The notes beneath the pieces were generated by a model. That model had not been told where the DNA came from and ran no database searches. It saw only the letters and a list, made by a program, of their open reading frames with translations. 64,000 nt of DNA, from assembly GCF_001269655.1 (NCBI RefSeq), contig NZ_LHVE01000014.1:186001-250000 (forward strand), read 5' to 3'. The DNA comes from Pseudomonas thivervalensis (GTDB taxonomy: Bacteria; Pseudomonadota; Gammaproteobacteria; Pseudomonadales; Pseudomonadaceae). Positions 38,605 through 47,882 of this stretch are shown piece after piece (the stretch's first letter is position 1; each line of letters starts with the position of its first letter). Both the position numbers and the translations under genes were made by a program.

Positions 38605-38761
38605 TTGTGGCCAGAGATTGCTCTCGCTGGACCCTGTAGGAGCTGGCGAAGCCTGCGATCTTTTGATCTTTCGCTTGAGATCCAAGTGACAGGGGAAAGA
38701 TCGCAGCCTCGTTGCACTCGACAGCTCCTACAGAGCCGAGCGGGAGCAATCTCTGGCCACA
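38605..38761. repeat. Nested REP element, family B, compensated outer arms
   Basis: Outer arms TGTGGCCAGAGATTGCTCTC and GGGAGCAATCTCTGGCCACA differ from the family consensus in both halves yet remain complementary over GGCCAGAGATTGCTC. Inner arms CTGTAGGAGCTGGCGAAG ... CTCCTACAG enclose the usual GATCTTTTGATC-type centre. Confidence 0.9.
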
Positions 38762-38812
38762 GGACCGCGTTCGAAGGACGACCGCCGCCACACTGGTTGA
38801 CCCAAGGCTTCT

Positions 38813-40717
38813 GTGATGAAATGCGACCCCACCCTTTATCGCGCCGCGCCGCCATCACTCGCCGTGAAACCCCGCCTGATCCGCCATCTGTTCCTGCCGC
38901 CGCTGGTCATTGCGCTGATGATCGGCCTGGGTTACCTCGGCTTCTGGATCAGCGAGCACTATGGCGTACGTGGCCTCGCCGAGAATGGCGAGCGCCAGTT
39001 GGAACTGCACGCCCGTGCGGTCGAGAGCGAGATCAGCAAGTACACCTACCTGCCCAGCCTGCTGGAGCTTGAATCGAGTGTCTCGCAACTGCTGGACGAT
39101 CCGACGCCCGAGCATCGCAAGACCGTCAATGAATACCTCGAAGGCCTGAACCGCCGCAGCCGCAGCCGGGCCATCTACGTGATGGACACCACCGGCCGGG
39201 TCATGGCCACCAGCAACTGGCGCGACGTCGACAGTTACCTGGGTGAAGACCTGTCCTTCCGCGCCTATTTCCAGAACGCCGTACGCGGCCAGCCTGGGCG
39301 TTTCTACGGCATCGGCAGCACCAGCGGCGAGCCCGGCTACTACCTCGCCCACGGCCTGGAACAACAAGGCAAGATCATCGGCGTCGCCGTGGTCAAGGTG
39401 CGCCTCGAAGCCATGGAGGAACGCTGGCAGCGAGCGCGGCTGGAAGCGTTCGTCAGTGATGAGAACGGCATCATCATCCTTTCCAGCGACCCGGCGCGAC
39501 GGCTCAAGTCGGTGCGGCCGCTGAGCGACGAGACCAAGGAACGCCTGGCCCGCAGCCTGCAATATTATTGGTTTCCTCTGAACGAACTGGTGCCCCTGGC
39601 CCGGGAACGCCTGGCCGAAGGCATGGAAAAGCTGACCTTCCCGGCCAACACCGAACTGGTGTCCGACGAGCGCGCTATCAGCTACTTGTCGCAAACCCGG
39701 CCCTTGAGCGATACCCCGTGGAACTTCACCCTGCTGACGCCCCTTGAAGACCTGCGTCGCCAGGCGATCAACCAAGGCATCCTGGTGGCCGTGGCCTTCG
39801 CCCTGGTGGCGTTCCTGTTGATCGCCTGGAACGAACGGCGCAAGGTCATCGCCACCCGCCTTGCGGCCCGGGAAGCCTTGCAGGAAGCCAACAATCAGCT
39901 GGAGCGTCGGATTACCGAACGCACCACCGACCTGCGCGCCAGCAACGAACGACTCAAGGGCCAGATCCGCGAGCGACGCCAGGCCGAAGAGACCTTGCGC
40001 CGGGCCCAGGATGAACTGGTCCAGGCCGGAAAACTGGCGGCCATCGGCCAGATGTCCACCAGCATCGCCCACGAACTCAACCAGCCGCTGGCGGCGCTGC
40101 GCACCTTGTCCGGCAACACCGTGCGCTTCCTGGAGCGCGGCCAGCTGGACATCGCCAGCACCAACCTCAAGACCATCAACGAATTGATCGACCGCATGGG
40201 CCGGATCACCGCCAGCCTGCGCGCCTTCGCCCGGCGCGGCGATGACCAGGGCCGGGCGAGCCTGGGCAAGGCCGTCGAGGCCGCGTTGCAACTGCTGGGC
40301 GGGCGCCTGGAAAAGCTGGACATCCAGATCCACAGCGGTTTCGATGACGTCCAATTGCAAATCGACCAGACCCGCCTGGAGCAGATCCTGGTGAACCTGA
40401 TCGGCAATGCCCTGGATGCCATGCAGACGCAACCCGAACCGAAACTGTGGCTCGAAGGCCAGGCCGCCGATGGCAAATATCGCCTGCGGGTTCGGGACAA
40501 TGGCCACGGCATCGATCCAGAGGCCCGCAAGCATTTGTTCGAGCCGTTCTTCACCACCAAACCTGGCGAACAGGGCCTGGGCCTAGGGTTGACGCTCTCG
40601 GCGAGCCTGGCCGCCGCCGCGGGTGGGCACCTGGGCGTCGAGTACCCGCTTGAGCGTGGTACCACGTTTGTCCTCAATCTACCGTTGGTCCGCCTTTCAC
40701 CTGCCGAGCCGCTATGA
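38813..40717 (+). CDS. aauS: Sensor histidine kinase AauS (DctB-like)
   Basis: 634 residues. A transmembrane helix at ~30-50, a large periplasmic double-Cache sensor region (about 55-315) and a second helix at ~322-342 (ILVAVAFALVAFLLIAWN) are followed by a coiled coil. The H-box is SIAHELNQPLAALRT, then N-box LIGNALDAM, G1 NGHGID and G2 GLGLGLTLSAS. Partner of the overlapping regulator gene (ATGA). It probably senses acidic amino acids and activates gltIJKL. Confidence 0.92.
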   Translation: MMKCDPTLYRAAPPSLAVKPRLIRHLFLPPLVIALMIGLGYLGFWISEHYGVRGLAENGERQLELHARAVESEISKYTYLPSLLELESSVSQLLDDPTPEHRKTVNEYLEGLNRRSRSRAIYVMDTTGRVMATSNWRDVDSYLGEDLSFRAYFQNAVRGQPGRFYGIGSTSGEPGYYLAHGLEQQGKIIGVAVVKVRLEAMEERWQRARLEAFVSDENGIIILSSDPARRLKSVRPLSDETKERLARSLQYYWFPLNELVPLARERLAEGMEKLTFPANTELVSDERAISYLSQTRPLSDTPWNFTLLTPLEDLRRQAINQGILVAVAFALVAFLLIAWNERRKVIATRLAAREALQEANNQLERRITERTTDLRASNERLKGQIRERRQAEETLRRAQDELVQAGKLAAIGQMSTSIAHELNQPLAALRTLSGNTVRFLERGQLDIASTNLKTINELIDRMGRITASLRAFARRGDDQGRASLGKAVEAALQLLGGRLEKLDIQIHSGFDDVQLQIDQTRLEQILVNLIGNALDAMQTQPEPKLWLEGQAADGKYRLRVRDNGHGIDPEARKHLFEPFFTTKPGEQGLGLGLTLSASLAAAAGGHLGVEYPLERGTTFVLNLPLVRLSPAEPL

Positions 40718-42042
40718 ACCACGACCTGAGCGTACTGATCGTCGAAGACGACCCCCACGTCCTGCTGGGCTGCCAGCAGGCCCTGAGCCTGGAAGACATT
40801 CCCTGCATCGGCGTGGGCAGCGCCGAAGAAGCCCTGGAGCGGGTCGACGATAACTTTGCCGGCATCGTCATCAGCGACATTCGCCTGCCGGGCATCGACG
40901 GCCTGGAACTGCTGACCCGCCTCAAGGCGCGGGACCGCAGCCTGCCGGTAGTGCTGATCACCGGCCACGGCGACATTTCCATGGCCGTCGGCGCCATGCA
41001 AAAAGGCGCCTATGACTTCATGGAGAAACCCTTCTCCCCTGAGCGCCTGGTCGACGTCGCCCGCCGCGCCCTGGAGCAACGCAGCCTGGCCCGAGAGGTG
41101 TCATCGCTGCGTCGGCAACTGGCTGAACGCGATTCCCTGGAAGGCCGGATCATTGGTCGCTCACCGGCCATGCAGCACCTGCGAGCGCTGATCGCCAACG
41201 TCGCCGATACCTCGGCCAACGTGCTGATCGAAGGCGAAACCGGCACCGGCAAGGAGTTGGTCGCCCGCTGCCTGCACGACTTCAGTCGGCGCCACGACAA
41301 GCAGTTCGTCGCGCTGAACTGCGGCGGGCTGCCGGAGAACCTGTTCGAAAGCGAGATTTTCGGCCACGAGGCCAATGCCTTCACCGGTGCCGGCAAACGC
41401 CGGATCGGCAAGATCGAGCACGCCGATGGCGGCACGCTGTTCCTCGACGAAGTGGAAAGCATGCCCCTGCCCTTGCAGATCAAACTGCTGCGTGTGTTGC
41501 AGGAACGCACCCTCGAGCGCCTGGGTTCGAACCAGAGCGTGGCCGTGGATTGCCGGGTGATCGCCGCCACCAAGTCCGACCTGGACGAAATGGGCCGGTC
41601 CGGGCAGTTCCGCAGCGACTTGTACTACCGCCTCAACGTGGTGACCCTGGAGCTACCGCCCCTGCGCGAGCGGCGCGAAGACATCCTGCAATTGTTCGAG
41701 CATTTTCTTCAGCAGTCGTCCCTACGCTTCGACCGCACAGTGCCGGAGCTGGACAACCAGACCCTGTCGAACCTGATGAGCCACGATTGGCCGGGCAACG
41801 TGCGCGAACTGCGCAACGTCGCCGAGCGTTACGCCCTGGGCCTGCCGGCGTTCAAGCGCTCCGGCGCCAGCAGCGGCAGCCAGGGCCTGGCCTTCGCCGA
41901 AGCGGTGGAAGCCTTCGAGCGCAACCTGCTGGTGGACGCCTTGCAGCGCAGCGGCGGCAACCTGACCCAGGCCAGCCAGGAACTGGGCATGGCCAAGACC
42001 ACGTTGTTCGACAAAGTCAAAAAATATGGCCTGAGCCACTGA
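40714..42042 (+). CDS. aauR: Sigma-54 response regulator AauR (DctD-like)
   Basis: 442 residues. Receiver domain with D54-region DIRLPGIDG, AAA+ domain with Walker A GETGTGKE and Walker B GGTLFLDE, and a Fis-type helix-turn-helix (GNLTQASQELGMAKTTLFDK). The sigma-54 contact loop reads NAFTGA; the first Gly of GAFTGA is Asn, a form I believe occurs in DctD-type regulators. Binds the two AauR boxes before gltI. Confidence 0.94.
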   Translation: MNHDLSVLIVEDDPHVLLGCQQALSLEDIPCIGVGSAEEALERVDDNFAGIVISDIRLPGIDGLELLTRLKARDRSLPVVLITGHGDISMAVGAMQKGAYDFMEKPFSPERLVDVARRALEQRSLAREVSSLRRQLAERDSLEGRIIGRSPAMQHLRALIANVADTSANVLIEGETGTGKELVARCLHDFSRRHDKQFVALNCGGLPENLFESEIFGHEANAFTGAGKRRIGKIEHADGGTLFLDEVESMPLPLQIKLLRVLQERTLERLGSNQSVAVDCRVIAATKSDLDEMGRSGQFRSDLYYRLNVVTLELPPLRERREDILQLFEHFLQQSSLRFDRTVPELDNQTLSNLMSHDWPGNVRELRNVAERYALGLPAFKRSGASSGSQGLAFAEAVEAFERNLLVDALQRSGGNLTQASQELGMAKTTLFDKVKKYGLSH

Positions 42043-42058
42043 TCTGGGACGTGAACCT

Positions 42059-42397
42059 GTGGACCTGATTTTCAAAGCGGCGCTGGGTGCAGCCGTGGTG
42101 GTCATCCTCGCGATGCTCGCCAAGACCAAGAATTACTACATCGCCGGGTTGGTGCCGCTGTTCCCGACCTTCGCCCTGATCGCCCACTACATCGTCGGCA
42201 AGGGCCGCTCGGTGGACGACTTGAAGACCACCATCGTGTTTGGCATGTGGTCGATCATTCCGTATTTCGTCTATCTCGCGACGCTGTACGTGATGGTCGA
42301 CCGCATGCGCCTCGAAGCCTCATTGGCCGTAGCAGCCGTCGCCTGGCTGATGGCGGCGACGGTGCTGGTCAGCGTTTGGGTGCGGCTTCACGGCTGA
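42059..42397 (+). CDS. glpM: GlpM family membrane protein
   Basis: 112 residues from GTG 42059, with four hydrophobic segments and the conserved block KNYYIAGLVPLFPTFALIAHY. P. aeruginosa GlpM is an inner-membrane protein affecting alginate production and lies beside glpD there. Here it follows aauR by 16 bases and is about 7 kb from glpD. Biochemical role unknown. Confidence 0.88.
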   Translation: MDLIFKAALGAAVVVILAMLAKTKNYYIAGLVPLFPTFALIAHYIVGKGRSVDDLKTTIVFGMWSIIPYFVYLATLYVMVDRMRLEASLAVAAVAWLMAATVLVSVWVRLHG

Positions 42398-42420
42398 GTC
42401 TGCAGCGACGCACATCCCCC

Positions 42421-42523
42421 GTAGGAGCTGCCGAAGGCTGCGATCTTTTGACCTTGATCTTTCGCTCGCGACTCAATTGCCAGGGGCAAGATCGCAGCCT
42501 CGCTTCGCTCGACAGCTCCTACA
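42421..42523. repeat. Palindromic repeat, family B inner arms only
   Basis: GTAGGAGCTGCCGAAGGCTG ... GACAGCTCCTACAG, without the outer arms. Confidence 0.88.
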
Positions 42524-42544
42524 GTTCGTGCAGGGCATGCAAGA

Positions 42545-43159
42545 TCAGTAGCCGACGGTAAACCGCGTCCGCGAAAACTGTGGCGTTTCCACTTCATCGA
42601 TCATCGCGATGGCGTAGTCGGAAAAGCTGATCCAACTGCGCCCGGTATTGTCGAACAGCAGGTGGTCCTTGCCAACGCGGAACTGGCCGGTACGTTCTGT
42701 TTCGACGAACTCCGCCGAGGGCGAGAGGAAGGTCCAGTCCAGGTCCTGTTCCTTGCGCAGCACGTCCAGGAACAACGCACCGGCCGTGGCTTCGGCCAGG
42801 TATTCCTCCGGGAAGCCGTCGCTGTCGATCACCCGACTGTTATCCGGCAACAGCAACGAACCGGCCCCGCCGACCACTAGCAAGCGCTTGACCCCGGCGG
42901 CCTTCACCGGTGCGATGATTTTGTCGGCCGGCACGGTGGCAAAGTGCGCGGCACTGATCACCAGATCGTGGCCGGTGATGGCGGCGGTCAACGCCTCGCT
43001 GTCCAATACATCCAATTGCTGGCTGACCACCCCGGCCCTTTCGCCGATTTTCGCGGTGTTGCGGGCAATGGCCGTCACGCTGTGACCGCGGCGCAGGGCC
43101 TCTTCCAGCAGTTGGCTGCCAGCACGCCCGGTGGCGCCGATGATTGCGATTTTGCTCAT
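42545..43159 (-). CDS. NAD(P)H-binding oxidoreductase (NmrA/YwnB-like)
   Basis: 204 residues. Rossmann motif IGATGRAGSQLLEEA at residues 7-21; VVGGAGSLLLPDNSRV and DWTFLSPSAEF are typical of the atypical-SDR YwnB group. No classical SDR Tyr-Lys pair is evident. Substrate unknown. Confidence 0.85.
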   Translation of the reverse strand: MSKIAIIGATGRAGSQLLEEALRRGHSVTAIARNTAKIGERAGVVSQQLDVLDSEALTAAITGHDLVISAAHFATVPADKIIAPVKAAGVKRLLVVGGAGSLLLPDNSRVIDSDGFPEEYLAEATAGALFLDVLRKEQDLDWTFLSPSAEFVETERTGQFRVGKDHLLFDNTGRSWISFSDYAIAMIDEVETPQFSRTRFTVGY

Positions 43160-43241
43160 GGTGTTCTCCAGTGATTACACATAGGGGTTATGAAGCCGTG
43201 CTCGAAACGGACATGACAAATCTTTGCTGTATGGACACCGT

Positions 43242-43400
43242 TGTGGCGAGGGAGCTTGCTCCCGCTCGACTGTGTAGGAGCTGCCGAAGGCTGCGATCTT
43301 TTGATCTTTCGCTTGGGATTCAAGTGTCTGGGGAAAGATCGCAGCCTCGTTTCACTCGACAGCTCCTACACAGCCCAGCGGGAGCAAGCTCCCTCGCCAC
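43242..43400. repeat. Nested REP element, family B
   Basis: Outer TGTGGCGAGGGAGCTTGCTC with complement, inner TGTAGGAGCTGCCGAAGG ... GACAGCTCCTACACA. Confidence 0.9.
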
Positions 43401-43433
43401 CGAAGCGCATCTGCGACCCTGGCGTCAGGGTTG

Positions 43434-44312
43434 TCACCACTTCATCTCGCCCTTCGCCACCTTGGCGCTGAGTTCCAGGGAACTCTCTTCGCCCAGGTCC
43501 GGATAGCGTAGTTTCATGGCGGCGATCAGCGCGGCGGAGTCCTTGGCCTTGGCGGTTTCTTCGTCGAAGGCCTTGATGTAGCCGGCGGTGAAGCGCACCG
43601 GGGCCAGGGAGCGGGCGCTTTCGCCCAGGTAATGGCCGGGAATCACCGTGGTCGGTTGCAGTTTCTCAATCTTGGCAAGCGTCGCCAGCCAATCCTTGTG
43701 AGACTGCGGCGTCTGGGTGTCAGCCATCCACACATGAATGTTTTCAGCCACCACGACGCCGCCGACCACCGCCTTGATCGATGGAATCCACACGAAACTG
43801 CGGTCCGGCTGTGGGCCGTCGAGGCCGACCACCTGCAAGCGCTGGCCTTCCAGGGTCAGGCTGTCACCCTTGAGCACCTGGGGCACGATGGCCTTGGCCG
43901 GGGCATCGGTCTTGAGAATCGGCCCCCAGTATTTCAGCTTGCCATCCAGGGTGTGCCTGATGTGTTCGACAGTCGGTGCCGACGCCAGCACCTTGGCCTC
44001 AGGGAACGCGGCGGTGAGGGTTTCCAAGCCAAAATAGTAGTCTGGATCGCCATGGCTGATATAGATCGTGGTCAGCCGCTTGCCACTGGCGCGGATTTTC
44101 TCCACCACCTGCTCGGCCTGGGTCTTGCCGAACTGGGCATCCACCAGGATCGCCTCTTTCTCGCCACTGACCAGCACCGATGTCACCGGGAAAATCGCCG
44201 CCGCGCCGGGGTTGTAGACGTCGAGCGTCAAATCGGCGGCCCAGCCCTGGGCGGTGAAGGCCAGGGCGGCGGTTGCCAGCAGCAGGCGCTTGAGTGGGAT
44301 ATATCCGGTCAT
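43434..44312 (-). CDS. Secreted MBL-fold metallo-hydrolase with altered metal motif
   Basis: 292 residues from ATG 44312 (GGAG upstream). Signal peptide LKRLLLATAALAFTAQGWA ends near residue 26. The metallo-beta-lactamase fold is clear (TIYISHGDPDYYFGLE, VIPGHYLGE), but the canonical HxHxDH motif reads H-G-D-P-D-Y, so two histidine ligands are Asp and Tyr. Related Vmh-type proteins share this change, so it may use a different metal centre. Divergent LysR gene next door may regulate it. Confidence 0.85.
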   Translation of the reverse strand: MTGYIPLKRLLLATAALAFTAQGWAADLTLDVYNPGAAAIFPVTSVLVSGEKEAILVDAQFGKTQAEQVVEKIRASGKRLTTIYISHGDPDYYFGLETLTAAFPEAKVLASAPTVEHIRHTLDGKLKYWGPILKTDAPAKAIVPQVLKGDSLTLEGQRLQVVGLDGPQPDRSFVWIPSIKAVVGGVVVAENIHVWMADTQTPQSHKDWLATLAKIEKLQPTTVIPGHYLGESARSLAPVRFTAGYIKAFDEETAKAKDSAALIAAMKLRYPDLGEESSLELSAKVAKGEMKW

Positions 44313-44426
44313 GGTGTGCTCCGTTGTCCAAAAACCCGTCAGGGGAATGAGACTGAGCTTAGTTGCCTGACTCGTTACAAAAAATGCGATGCTGGGACAT
44401 AGTTTGTTTCTGAAAGCGGGCAAATC

Positions 44427-45332
44427 ATGGATCGTCTACAAGCAATGCGGGTGTTCGTCACGGTGGTCGACCTCGGCAGTCAGTCGGCGGCGGCCGAGCA
44501 TCTGGACCTGTCACGGCCGGTGGTGTCGCGCTACCTGGCGGAGCTGGAAGATTGGGTCGGTGCCCGACTCATGCACCGCACCACGCGCAAACTGAGCCTG
44601 ACCGCCGCCGGCACGGAGATCCTGCCGCGCTGCCGGCAGATGCTGGAGCTGTCCGGCGACATGCAAGCCGCCGTCGGCGCCCCGGACGACGCGCCACGGG
44701 GCATGCTGCGCATCAGTGCCAGCACCTCCTTCGGCCAGGCTCAACTGGCGAGTGCCATGGCCGAATACGTCAAGCGCTACCCTGGGGTGAGCGTCGACCT
44801 GCAAATGCTCGACCGCACCGTGAACCTGGTGGACGAGCGCATCGACCTGGCGATCCGCATGAGCAACGACCTGGACCCGAACCTGATCGCCCGCCGCCTT
44901 ACGGTCTGCCGCTCGGTGATCTGCGCCTCGCCGCAGTATCTGCGTGAGCACTCGACACCGCTGCGCGTGGAAGACCTCGGCCGACACAACTGCCTGACCC
45001 ACTCCTACGTCGGCAAGAGCCTGTGGCATTTCGAACAGGACGGCGAGCAGGTCTCGGTGCCGGTGCAAGGCAACATCAGCGCCAACGAAGCCAGCACCTT
45101 GCTCCAAGCAACGATAGCCGGCGCCGGCGTGGCAATGCTGCCCAGCTACCAGGCGGGTGCCCACATCAAGAACGGCGAACTGATCCGCCTGCTGCCCCAC
45201 GCCGAACCGCGTCGGATGAACATGTATGCGGTGTATGCCTCACGCAAGCACATGCCATCGGCGCTGCGCAGCCTGCTGGATTTTCTGGTGCTGAAGTTTC
45301 CCGAGACGCCTGAGTGGGATGTGGGGCTCTGA
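44427..45332 (+). CDS. LysR-family transcriptional regulator
   Basis: 301 residues. Helix-turn-helix GSQSAAAEHLDLSRPVVSRY (about 17-36), then the LysR effector domain (GMLRISASTSFGQAQLASAM). It belongs to the CrgA/YhjC-like group. Divergent from the MBL-fold gene with a 114-base gap, so it may control that gene. Effector unknown. Confidence 0.9.
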   Translation: MDRLQAMRVFVTVVDLGSQSAAAEHLDLSRPVVSRYLAELEDWVGARLMHRTTRKLSLTAAGTEILPRCRQMLELSGDMQAAVGAPDDAPRGMLRISASTSFGQAQLASAMAEYVKRYPGVSVDLQMLDRTVNLVDERIDLAIRMSNDLDPNLIARRLTVCRSVICASPQYLREHSTPLRVEDLGRHNCLTHSYVGKSLWHFEQDGEQVSVPVQGNISANEASTLLQATIAGAGVAMLPSYQAGAHIKNGELIRLLPHAEPRRMNMYAVYASRKHMPSALRSLLDFLVLKFPETPEWDVGL

Positions 45333-45360
45333 ACAATATTGGCCACAATGAAGTTCCCCT

Positions 45361-45450
45361 GTGGGAGCGAGCCTGCTCGCGATAGCGGTGTGACAGCCAA
45401 TAAAGATGTTGTCTGACCCACCGCTATCGCGAGCAGGCTCGCTCCCACAA
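45361..45450. repeat. REPIN, family A
   Basis: GTGGGAGCGAGCCTGCTCGC and complement; 94% identical over 90 bases to the element at 50771. Confidence 0.93.
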
Positions 45451-45551
45451 TGAGTCCGGTGTATTTCCTTGCTCGCACGCCAGGATTTCACCAACAGCCC
45501 GCCCCAAGGCATACTGGCCACCCTCCGCATCCCAGAACCCAAAACCGCCCC

Positions 45552-47060
45552 ATGCGTATCCACGTCAGTTTCATCGACCGCGTCGGCATCACCCAGGAAG
45601 TCCTGGCCTTGCTCGGTGGGCGCAATCTCAATCTGGATGCGGTGGAGATGGTGCCGCCCAACGTCTACATCGACGCCCCGACCCTCAGCCCGCAAGTGCT
45701 CGACGAGTTGCGCGAGGCGCTGTTCAGTGTGCATGGCGTGCAGGCGGTCACCGTGGTGGACATCCTGCCAGGCCAGCGGCGGCACTTGCAGCTCGATGCC
45801 TTGCTCGCCGCCATGACCGACCCGGTGCTGGCCCTGGACAGCGTTGGCAAGGTGCTGCTGGCCAACCCGGCGCTGATCGCCCTGTACGGTCGTGAACCGG
45901 CCGGGGAAAGCGTGGCCGAGTTGTTCAGTGACGAGGCATTGCTCGGCGCCCTGCTGGAAAATGGTTTCCGCCTGCCGTTGCGCGAGGTCACCCTCAACGG
46001 CCAGACCTTGCTGCTGGACGCCACGCCCATCACCGACGCCGGCGCGCTGCTGACGTTGTATCAGCCCAACCGCATCGGTGAACGCCTGTCGGCCCTGCAT
46101 CACGACCACGCCGAAGGTTTCGATGCGCTGCTGGGCGAGTCCCCGGCGATCCGCACCCTCAAGGCCCGGGCCCAGCGCGTCGCGGCCCTGGATGCACCGC
46201 TGCTGATCCAGGGCGAAACCGGCACCGGCAAGGAACTGGTGGCCCGGGCTTGCCACGCCATCAGTACCCGCCACAGCGCGCCATTCCTGGCCCTGAACTG
46301 CGCCGCGCTGCCGGAGAACCTGGCCGAAAGCGAACTGTTCGGCTACGCCCCCGGCGCTTTCACCGGAGCGCAACGGGGCGGCAAGCCTGGGCTGATGGAG
46401 CTGGCGAACCAGGGCACGGTATTTCTCGATGAAATCGGCGAGATGTCGCCGTACCTGCAAGCCAAGTTGCTGCGCTTCTTGAACGATGGCAGCTTCCGCC
46501 GGGTGGGCGGCGACCGGGAAATCAAGGTCAATGTGCGGATTCTCAGCGCCACCCACCGCAACCTGGAGAAAATGGTCAGCGAAGGCTCGTTCCGCGAAGA
46601 CCTGTTCTATCGCCTGAACGTGCTCAACGTCGAAGTGCCGCCGCTGCGTGAGCGCGGCCAGGACATCCTGCTACTGGCGCGTTATTTCATGCAGCAGGCC
46701 TGCGCGCAGATCCAGCGCCCGGTCTGCCGCCTCTCCCCTGGCACATACCCGGCGCTGCTGGGCAACCGTTGGCCGGGCAACGTGCGGCAATTGCAGAACG
46801 TGATCTTCCGCGCCGCCGCCATCTGCGAAAGCAGCCTGGTGGACATCGGCGACCTGGACATCGCCGGCACCTCCGTGGCGCGCCAGGGCGATGTGGAAGT
46901 CGAAAGCCTGGAACAGGCGGTGGAAACCTTCGAGAAGCAGCTGCTCGAAAGCCTCTATGCCAACTACCCCTCCACACGCCAGTTGGCCAGCCGCCTGCAA
47001 ACCTCCCATACCGCGATTGCTCATCGGTTGCGCAAATATGGGATTTCCGGGAAGCCATAA
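45552..47060 (+). CDS. gcsR: TyrR-like sigma-54 activator GcsR
   Basis: 502 residues from ATG 45552 (MRIHVSFIDRVGITQEVLAL). ACT domain (1-75), PAS domain (about 80-190), AAA+ domain with Walker A GETGTGKE, intact GAFTGA and GTVFLDEIGE, and a TyrR-type helix-turn-helix at the end (STRQLASRLQTSHTAIAHRL). In P. aeruginosa GcsR activates the glycine cleavage operon in response to glycine. The adjacent gcvH promoter has three matching operator sites and a sigma-54 promoter. Confidence 0.92.
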   Translation: MRIHVSFIDRVGITQEVLALLGGRNLNLDAVEMVPPNVYIDAPTLSPQVLDELREALFSVHGVQAVTVVDILPGQRRHLQLDALLAAMTDPVLALDSVGKVLLANPALIALYGREPAGESVAELFSDEALLGALLENGFRLPLREVTLNGQTLLLDATPITDAGALLTLYQPNRIGERLSALHHDHAEGFDALLGESPAIRTLKARAQRVAALDAPLLIQGETGTGKELVARACHAISTRHSAPFLALNCAALPENLAESELFGYAPGAFTGAQRGGKPGLMELANQGTVFLDEIGEMSPYLQAKLLRFLNDGSFRRVGGDREIKVNVRILSATHRNLEKMVSEGSFREDLFYRLNVLNVEVPPLRERGQDILLLARYFMQQACAQIQRPVCRLSPGTYPALLGNRWPGNVRQLQNVIFRAAAICESSLVDIGDLDIAGTSVARQGDVEVESLEQAVETFEKQLLESLYANYPSTRQLASRLQTSHTAIAHRLRKYGISGKP

Positions 47061-47075
47061 ACCCGCCGCAGTCCC

Positions 47076-47167
47076 CTGTGGGAGCGAGCTTGCTCGCGAT
47101 AGCGGTGTGTCAGTCAACCTGTCGCTGACTGGGCTACCGTCATCGCGAGCAAGCTCGCTCCCACAGG
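47076..47167. repeat. REPIN, family A
   Basis: CTGTGGGAGCGAGCTTGCTC and complement; spacer includes GTGTGTCAGTCA, shared with the copy at 22389. Confidence 0.92.
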
Positions 47168-47211
47168 GTTCTTGTGTTGCATCGAAAATAGCGTTCAAAA
47201 ACGACCTCCAC

Positions 47212-47329
47212 TGTACTGAAAGCGCTACAGCGGAACGATATCGCTACACCCTGCGCTAACCTGCACTGTGCAAGGCTTTGATCCCACAACGATTTTTTCC
47301 AGGCTTCCAGCTGTAGCGATTTCGCTACA
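47212..47329 (+). promoter_or_regulatory. Three GcsR operator sites upstream of gcvH
   Basis: 18-base sites at 47212-47229 (TGTACTGAAAGCGCTACA), 47231-47248 (CGGAACGATATCGCTACA) and 47312-47329 (TGTAGCGATTTCGCTACA). The reverse complement of the second, TGTAGCGATATCGTTCCG, differs by one base from the reported PAO1 GcsR consensus TGTAACG-N4-CGTTCCG. Confidence 0.8.
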
Positions 47330-47393
47330 CCTCACTCCATCCAAGCTTCGGCAAAACCACTCAATCCATTGATATATAAGCCATTAATAACAT

Positions 47394-47408
47394 TGGCCGC
47401 ATTCTTGC
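47394..47408 (+). promoter_or_regulatory. Sigma-54 promoter of gcvH operon
   Basis: TGGCCGCATTCTTGC: GG at 47395-47396 and GC at 47407-47408, 12 bases apart, with TTGC matching consensus. Start expected near 47420. Confidence 0.8.
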
Positions 47409-47488
47409 TATGGATATAACCATTCGGCCGGGCCAAGCCCCGTGCCTTTCTTCGCGTCCACCAGACGAATCTGGCCCCAGGAGTTTCC

Positions 47489-47872
47489 ATGAGCGAGTTG
47501 CGTTTCACTGAAGATCACGAATGGCTGCGCGCCGAAGCCGACGGCAGCGTCACCGTAGGCATCACCGCTTTCGCGCAGAACGCGTTGGGCGACGTGGTTT
47601 TTGTGCAACTGCCTGAACTGCAGGCCTACGACAAAGGCGCCGAAGCCTCCACCGTGGAGTCGGTCAAGGCCGCCAGCGGTGTGTACATGCCCCTGGACGG
47701 TGAAGTGCTGGAAGTGAACGACAAACTCGACGGCAGCCCGGAACTGGTCAACGAAGATCCGATGGGCGAAGGCTGGTTCTTCCGCTTTAAACCGACCGAC
47801 GCCGACGCAGTGGCTAAGCTGTTGGATCAAGATGCCTACGATCGCCTGATCAAAGCCAACGCCGAAGCCTGA
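47489..47872 (+). CDS. gcvH: Glycine cleavage system H protein
   Basis: 127 residues. The lipoylated lysine is K60 in STVESVKAASGV. It shuttles the aminomethyl group between P and T proteins. AGGAG stands before the ATG. First gene of the operon, 10 bases before gcvP. Confidence 0.97.
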   Translation: MSELRFTEDHEWLRAEADGSVTVGITAFAQNALGDVVFVQLPELQAYDKGAEASTVESVKAASGVYMPLDGEVLEVNDKLDGSPELVNEDPMGEGWFFRFKPTDADAVAKLLDQDAYDRLIKANAEA

Positions 47873-47882
47873 GGAGCGCACC

